This document shows positions 59,631 to 64,000 of a stretch of DNA of 64,000 nt, in pieces. The translations under genes and the position numbers were made by a program. The stretch's first letter is position 1, and each line of letters starts with the position of its first letter. The DNA is from an uncultured Blautia sp. (lineage in GTDB: Bacteria > Bacillota > Clostridia > Lachnospirales > Lachnospiraceae): positions 1 to 64,000 of the forward strand of contig URMH01000005.1 in the NCBI GenBank assembly GCA_900549015.1. The letters are read 5' to 3'. The notes below the pieces were generated by a model. It saw nothing but the letters and a program-made list of their open reading frames with translations. It was not told where the DNA came from and ran no database searches.

Positions 59631-60716
59631 TCAATATATGTAATTGCTGTACGCAGGATCCTCAATATTTGCGCTGTCAATCCACTGGGGCTCAAGAAAG
59701 CTGTTCTTTTCCACATTCACGCCTTCTTTTGTAAGGTCGAGAGCGGTAAGAATAGTAATATATCCCATTGCGTACGGGTCCTGGGAAACGATTCCAAGCT
59801 CTGTTCCGTCTTTTACTGCCTTCTGCTGCTTATCTGTGGCGTCTGTTCCCACCATCACAATACTGGAATCTTCCGGCTTTTTCAGCCCCAGATACATTTC
59901 TGATATATCGGCGTTTGTGCAGTAAACTCCGGCAAGATCCGGATATTTTTCAAGTGTTTCCTTCATGGCTGCTTCCATATCTTCTACACTGTCCTGATAC
60001 AGGATCTCTGACACTTCAATCCCTTCGGACTCTGCGATCTTTTTCTGAAAGCCTTTCATTCTGTCCTGAATGCTGGCTGTTTTCTCCTGCGCGGAAAATA
60101 CTGCAATCTTACCGCTTCCGTTTAAAGCCTCCGCCAGCTTCTCAGCCGCCATCTCTCCTGCCTTTTCATTGTCTGTGCCTCGAAATGCGCCTACAAGCTC
60201 CGTATCCGCCACATTGGAGTCAAACACGACTACCGGGATCCCGTTTTCTGCCGCTGTCTCAAGCTGTGCCTGACAGGATTCCATATCTCCTGCTGAAAGA
60301 CAAAGCGCAGCCGGATTCTCGGCGATGACCGCGTCCAGCGTATTGATCTGCGTCTCTACCTCCCGCTCGTCATCGGGGCCTTCAAATGTCATGGTCACTG
60401 CATCTTCTTTTGAAAAACCATAGGCTTCGTTTACTGCTTTTACCGCGTCTTCCATACCTGCCTGTACTTTATCCCAGAACTGTCCTTCTGTATTTTTGCT
60501 TACAACAGCGACTCTGGAACCTGCCTCAATTTTCACGGAAGTATCAATTTCCGGAAGCAGAGGGTCTTCTACTTTTTCCTGCGCATTCTCTTCCGCTGCC
60601 TCTTCTCCTGTATTCTCTTCGGGAGATGCTGCGATTCTGTTGGTTTTTCCGGGAATAATCCCTGCAACTGCTACTGCCGCCAAAACGATCATGGAGGCAA
60701 CCGCCGCCTTCTTCAT
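59631..60716 (-). CDS. Orphan periplasmic-binding-protein-like (galactose/ribose type) sugar-binding protein
   Basis: About 361 residues: an N-terminal hydrophobic signal or anchor (KAAVASMIVLAAVAVAGII), an acidic linker of about 30 residues (EENTGEEAAEENAQEKVEDP), then a type I periplasmic-binding fold. The fold shows SRVAVVSKNTEGQFWDKVQAGMEDAV at about 68-93 and later VVVFDSNVADTELVGAFRGTDNEKAG and AGVYCTNADISEMYLGL. There are no ABC permease or ATPase genes beside it and no lipobox. It may serve a distant transporter or act as a sensor partner. The ATG at 60716 has the best spacing to AGAGGAG. Confidence 0.78.
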   Translation of the reverse strand: MKKAAVASMIVLAAVAVAGIIPGKTNRIAASPEENTGEEAAEENAQEKVEDPLLPEIDTSVKIEAGSRVAVVSKNTEGQFWDKVQAGMEDAVKAVNEAYGFSKEDAVTMTFEGPDDEREVETQINTLDAVIAENPAALCLSAGDMESCQAQLETAAENGIPVVVFDSNVADTELVGAFRGTDNEKAGEMAAEKLAEALNGSGKIAVFSAQEKTASIQDRMKGFQKKIAESEGIEVSEILYQDSVEDMEAAMKETLEKYPDLAGVYCTNADISEMYLGLKKPEDSSIVMVGTDATDKQQKAVKDGTELGIVSQDPYAMGYITILTALDLTKEGVNVEKNSFLEPQWIDSANIEDPAYSNYIY

Positions 60717-60878
60717 CTTCATTCTCCTCTTCTGCTTTACATAGATTTAACAGTTTCTTTTGCTATTTTTTTCATTATACACTTTTTCCTTCTGCCGTCT
60801 ATAGTTTTAATACTTTTTTCACAATTTCCGTCAAAATTGCCGATGTTTTCTTTCTTCACAGCCGCTTCCAAAATCTCT

Positions 60879-61964
60879 CTAATCCCAGACGTCCCACTCT
60901 TTCCCCAGTTCATATGCTGTGGAAAAAGCAAGCGGTCCCAGAATTACCCCTGCGCCTCCGAAAATCAGAACGCCGATGTAGACGCAGCCCAGAATCACAA
61001 GCGGCGAAACACCCAGCCTTCCGCCCAAAAGCCTTGCCTCCAGCACCTCCCTTAAAAAGCTTGTAACCAGGTCAAGAATCACACAGCCCACAGCAATTCC
61101 CACCTCTCCTTTGATAAGAAAAACAATCGCTGCCGGATAAAGAATCGTACCCGTACCGATAAGGGGAATGGCGTCAAGTATTCCAAGTGCAATGCCAAAT
61201 ACGAGAAAATACGGACTTTTCATAAGCCGGAAACCCACAGCGCACACACCGGCAATAATCGCCATAATAAGAAGCTGCGCCTTAAAATAAACGGCTGTCG
61301 TCTCTTTTAACCTTCGAAACGCTCTGCGGATTCCGGCAAGCCAGGAATATTCCCTTATTTTTTTCTGCAGATTTTCCATATCTCCCATAATAAAAGAAGT
61401 GGAAATATACGTCACAACAAGTCCGGAAATAAAAAGAATCACATGCTTTGCCATTCCCACGATCTTCCCTATGTTTTCCGGAGTAAGCGCCGAAAGAAAA
61501 ACTTCCATTATATTCGCGCCCCGCTCCATCAAATATCTTTTTGTTTCCGCACTGCTGTGCCCGGTAACCTCTTCCAGAAATCCACAGCAGGAATCCAGCA
61601 TTCTCTCTCCTGTTTTCAAAAGCGCGGGAATATTTGCCACAGCCGCCTGAAGCTGCCCCATAATCCCCCAAATACCCCAGTAAGCGAGTGTTCCCAGCGC
61701 TGCAAACAAAAGGGTAAGAAGAAGCGTTCCCACAATCCCTCTTTTGATCCCTGTTTTTTTCTCCACACGGACAGCCGCCGGGTAAAGCCACCCTGCCAGA
61801 AAAATTGCCGTCACAAAAGGGATTACAGCAGGCAGAAAAAAGCGGTATCCCGCATACACCCCTGCTATAATCCCTGTTATTGTCAGTTTTCTTTTCCATT
61901 CTACATTCACAGAACTCACCATACTTTTCCTTTTTGTGATGCCTGGTATCTTTTGCCCCGGCAT
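60879..61964 (-). CDS. AI-2E family (YtvI/PerM-like) membrane protein
   Basis: A 361-residue protein with about eight helices and the family pattern VTYISTSFIMGDMENLQKKIREYSW, followed by FGIALGILDAIPLIGTGTILYPAAIVFLI and a C-terminal DLVTSFLREVLEARLLGGRLGVSPLVILGCVYIG. Members are called AI-2E transporters; in clostridia the YtvI type relates to sporulation, and the transported substance is generally unknown. The start at 61964 or the ATG at 61922 (MVSSVNVEWKRKL) are both possible. It follows the rluA-like gene. Confidence 0.82.
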   Translation of the reverse strand: MPGQKIPGITKRKSMVSSVNVEWKRKLTITGIIAGVYAGYRFFLPAVIPFVTAIFLAGWLYPAAVRVEKKTGIKRGIVGTLLLTLLFAALGTLAYWGIWGIMGQLQAAVANIPALLKTGERMLDSCCGFLEEVTGHSSAETKRYLMERGANIMEVFLSALTPENIGKIVGMAKHVILFISGLVVTYISTSFIMGDMENLQKKIREYSWLAGIRRAFRRLKETTAVYFKAQLLIMAIIAGVCAVGFRLMKSPYFLVFGIALGILDAIPLIGTGTILYPAAIVFLIKGEVGIAVGCVILDLVTSFLREVLEARLLGGRLGVSPLVILGCVYIGVLIFGGAGVILGPLAFSTAYELGKEWDVWD

Positions 61965-61995
61965 CTTTTTGTTAGTATGGCAATTTCTTCAAAAT

Positions 61996-62715
61996 TTATT
62001 CCAGAAAAAAGCCTTTTGTAAATGAAGCGTCTTTAAATCCCTGAAAAACTTCTCCCTCCGGTCTTACCTGAAAGTGCATCGTCTTTTTGGAAGAGGGCGC
62101 TGTAAAAGTAAGAGAAGCGGAACAAAGTCCCGGAAACCTTCCCCCGTTTTCTCCGTCTCCGTATTTTCTGTCTCCTGCAAGCGGCATTCCCGCATGTGCC
62201 ATCTGCACACGTATCTGGTGATGCCTTCCGGTATCCAGTAAAATACGTATGAGAAATTTTTCTTTTCCCTTCTCATCTCTGCACTTATCCACAAGCCGGT
62301 ACTGAAGACGCGCTTTTTTTCCACCCGGAGTCCCGGGTTTTACAACAGAAGAGGTATTGCTTCTTCCGTCTTTTTTCAGATAATCCTCCAGAATCCCCTC
62401 TTCTTTTTCCACTTTTCCATATGTCACTGCCAGGTATTCTTTTTTCATCTTTCCGCCGCTTATCTGCGCGCTTAATTCCTTTGCCGCCTTTGGCGTCTTT
62501 GCAAACACAAGAATCCCTTCCACCGGCTGATCAAGGCGATGCACTACTGCGGCATAGGGAATTTTTTCCGGCTGCTTTAAAGCCAGGTAATTTTTTATCA
62601 TACTCTCCATGTCCATCGTTCCGATTCCTGCATTTTGAACAGCAAGTCCTGCCGGCTTATGGCACACCAGAATCTCTCTGTCCTCAAATATGATCATATC
62701 CTCTGTTCTTTTCAT
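61996..62715 (-). CDS. RluA-type pseudouridine synthase
   Basis: A 239-residue enzyme that isomerises uridine in RNA. The active-site loop is AAVVHRLDQPVEGILVF (about 57-73), with the catalytic Asp in HRLDQ; ILVCHKPAGLAVQ precedes it, and a C-terminal GRHHQIRVQMAHAGMPLAGDRKYG is diagnostic of the family. There is no N-terminal S4 domain, so this is a compact variant. The target RNA cannot be told. GAAAAGGAGA lies before the ATG. Confidence 0.88.
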   Translation of the reverse strand: MKRTEDMIIFEDREILVCHKPAGLAVQNAGIGTMDMESMIKNYLALKQPEKIPYAAVVHRLDQPVEGILVFAKTPKAAKELSAQISGGKMKKEYLAVTYGKVEKEEGILEDYLKKDGRSNTSSVVKPGTPGGKKARLQYRLVDKCRDEKGKEKFLIRILLDTGRHHQIRVQMAHAGMPLAGDRKYGDGENGGRFPGLCSASLTFTAPSSKKTMHFQVRPEGEVFQGFKDASFTKGFFLE

Positions 62716-63967
62716 AAAAAAATCTCCTTTTCAGGAGAGTATACCTTAATCCCGCGCTTCTGGCAACAGATAAAACAACGCAGTAAGACGGTCATCACTT
62801 TCTTATTATTTCATAAATCCTGAAAATGATGACCGCCTCAATGTTCTTCGTTATTCAATTATTCGTCCTCTTACTCTTTCTTATTTTAATCTTTATCTGT
62901 TTATATGTATCGTCTTCTTTATTCACTTTTTATCTATACGTACATATCTCTCTCTTTATTTCCTGCTCATAAACGATATGATTTTATATCACTCGATTTA
63001 TTTAGAAAGTTTTATAGCTTTTAAAAATTATAATTTCACGGATTATAATTTATCTTATTTAATAAAGAAATCATGGCTATACTTTTCCCTGTTTGTTTAA
63101 ACACCTTCGAACTTAAATTCTTAAATCCGAATCTGCTTAATTTGTGTGCGCTTTTATTCCTGGCAAATAAGTTTACGGTAAAATATTTTTTATGAACCTT
63201 ATCTTTACATATTTAATAAAAGTATGGGAAACGTTCCAACGTATTTCTTTTATAAATTATCTTTTTAAGATAATTTCTGATGTAAAGTTTCAATTCATAT
63301 AGTAAATTATATTACTTATATGGATTTCAAAATATCCTCCTTATCTATTTTCGAAATTCTCCGGAACTCTTCTTCCGGACGATTCTCTAAGATAATGGTT
63401 ATACTCTTTCGAAAAATGTTTCTTTACACAAATTCCGAAACCTTTATATCAGTTTTGTGACATTATTCAATATGAAAAATCGCTACTATAATACCTGTAC
63501 TTATTGTTTTTGATATAAAATAAAAGCATTCATCTTATATTAAAAACTCTATATATTATTTTCACTGTACCAGGTCTTTCTTGCAGGAAACACGATTCCT
63601 GTCACTTTCATATTGATGAATGAAATTCTACCTTCCCACCGGAATCACCAAATCCTTTCTGATATTTTCTATCTTTTGTACTTTGGTTTGTTTTTTCTTT
63701 TGATGGGATTATAATACCACCGCCCACTGATTTTGTCAATACTTTTTTGATATTTTTTCAAAATTTTTCTTTTATAATCTTACTTAATTTTATTTATTGT
63801 ACTATTTATTTATATTTTTATAAAAATTCAGACTTTTTAATTGTCATAATCCGGACATACCTTTTTCTTTACAAAAGGCGGCAGGAATATAACGCTTTCC
63901 CGGAAAACAAAACGCCGCCGGAAACGACTTCTCATTTCCGACGGCACTTCTGTTCATATTCATGGAT
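62716..63967. other. AT-rich gene-free region
   Basis: About 1.25 kb without a convincing gene on either strand. Seen in it: an inverted repeat CGGTCATCA / TGATGACCG near 62790-62850; a ten-base palindromic pair AAATTATAAT / ATTATAATTT near 63026-63052; CCGGAA / TTCCGG and CAGGAA / TTCCTG small hairpins near 63360-63390 and 63580-63600. The rest is T-rich. It could contain the promoter of the rluA-like gene near its left end and decayed sequence elsewhere. No RNA gene was recognised. Confidence 0.5.
63903..63945 (-). terminator. Terminator of a minus-strand gene entering from the right
   Basis: An 11-base stem GCCGTCGGAAA / TTTCCGGCGGC (one G-U pair) with a ten-base loop, followed by GTTTTGTTTT on the minus strand, 22 bases after a stop codon at 63968-63970. 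Confidence 0.8.
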
Positions 63968-64000
63968 TTACTTACGGTTATAGTTAATCAGGCAGCCCTT
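63968..64000 (-). CDS. 3' end of an unidentified gene (C-terminus only)
   Basis: The minus strand from the right edge reads KGCLINYNRK and then TAA, followed 22 bases later by a strong terminator. The combination supports the end of a real gene, but ten residues are too few to name it. Most of the gene lies outside the window. Confidence 0.5.
   Translation of the reverse strand, partial: KGCLINYNRK

Noticed and set aside
62716..63967. Replication origin
   Set aside because: The region is AT-rich, but I saw no cluster of TTATCCACA-type DnaA boxes, and dnaA, dnaN or rpmH are not next to it.
1..64000. CRISPR array, tRNA or rRNA genes, prophage
   Set aside because: No regularly spaced repeats, no cloverleaf or ribosomal RNA sequence and no phage structural or integrase genes were recognised.

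Overview
The window looks like a chromosomal stretch of a strictly anaerobic, low-to-moderate-GC Gram-positive gut bacterium of the Lachnospiraceae type. The reasons are pyruvate formate-lyase, meso-diaminopimelate dehydrogenase, wall-binding-repeat NlpC/P60-like hydrolases, DUF1002, DUF5685 and DUF1275 proteins, ferredoxin-rich Hdr/Flx proteins, AGGAGG-type ribosome sites and short U-tailed terminators. I saw no rRNA, tRNA, CRISPR array, phage or intact insertion sequence. Most genes are on the minus strand. Function calls come from reading motifs in the translated sequence; no database search was run.

Layout: 1-5.4 kb holds a sugar-type ABC importer (two permeases and a binding protein), a CdaR-type regulator and a D-lyxose isomerase. 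They share a candidate palindromic operator (TTGTGCATATGCACAA type). 5.4-6.1 kb has an MNT nucleotidyltransferase with a stub of a following gene, and a small cysteine-rich protein behind its own cobalamin riboswitch. 6.6-14.4 kb is one cobalamin-riboswitch operon: two complete FecBCD/BtuFCD-type importers followed by a NifH-like ATPase and a short NifD/K-like protein, with no second component-1 subunit. 14.5-26.5 kb is a large apparent operon: malate dehydrogenase, HdrB, HdrC, HdrA, MvhD, two 4Fe-4S proteins, an FAD/NAD(H) 2Fe-2S protein, a soluble fumarate reductase pair (FrdB/FrdA-like), two-subunit fumarase and a DUF1275 membrane protein. Read together it encodes oxaloacetate to malate to fumarate to succinate, tied to a Flx-Hdr electron-bifurcation module.

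26.6-31.7 kb encodes three secreted cell-wall hydrolases, two of them tandem paralogs. 31.9-36.4 kb holds ddh, a J-domain/DUF5685/zinc-ribbon trio, a flavin reductase-like protein, a structured repeat with inverted ends and an ECF S component. 36.4-45 kb holds a DUF1002 protein, a MATE exporter, a split chromate-transporter pair, pflB-pflA and a divergent stand-alone RsmH. 45-48.3 kb has a decayed Rpn/YhgA-type gene and a TetR plus ABC-2 exporter operon. 48.3-52.2 kb is a YclNOPQ-like siderophore importer behind paired GTTAG-N6-CTAAC palindromes. 52.2-59.5 kb is a complete F1Fo ATP synthase operon whose c subunit carries a two-glutamate Na+-type ion site. 59.6-62.7 kb has an orphan sugar-binding protein, an AI-2E-family membrane protein and an RluA-type pseudouridine synthase. 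The last 1.25 kb is AT-rich and gene-free except for the 3' tip of a minus-strand gene.

The two most promising systems are the B12-controlled Nif-like/ABC operon and the mdh-Hdr-Flx-Frd-Fum operon, which could be a cytosolic electron-bifurcating fumarate reductase. The predicted sodium-type ATP synthase would fit such ferredoxin-based energy metabolism, although no Rnf complex is in this window.
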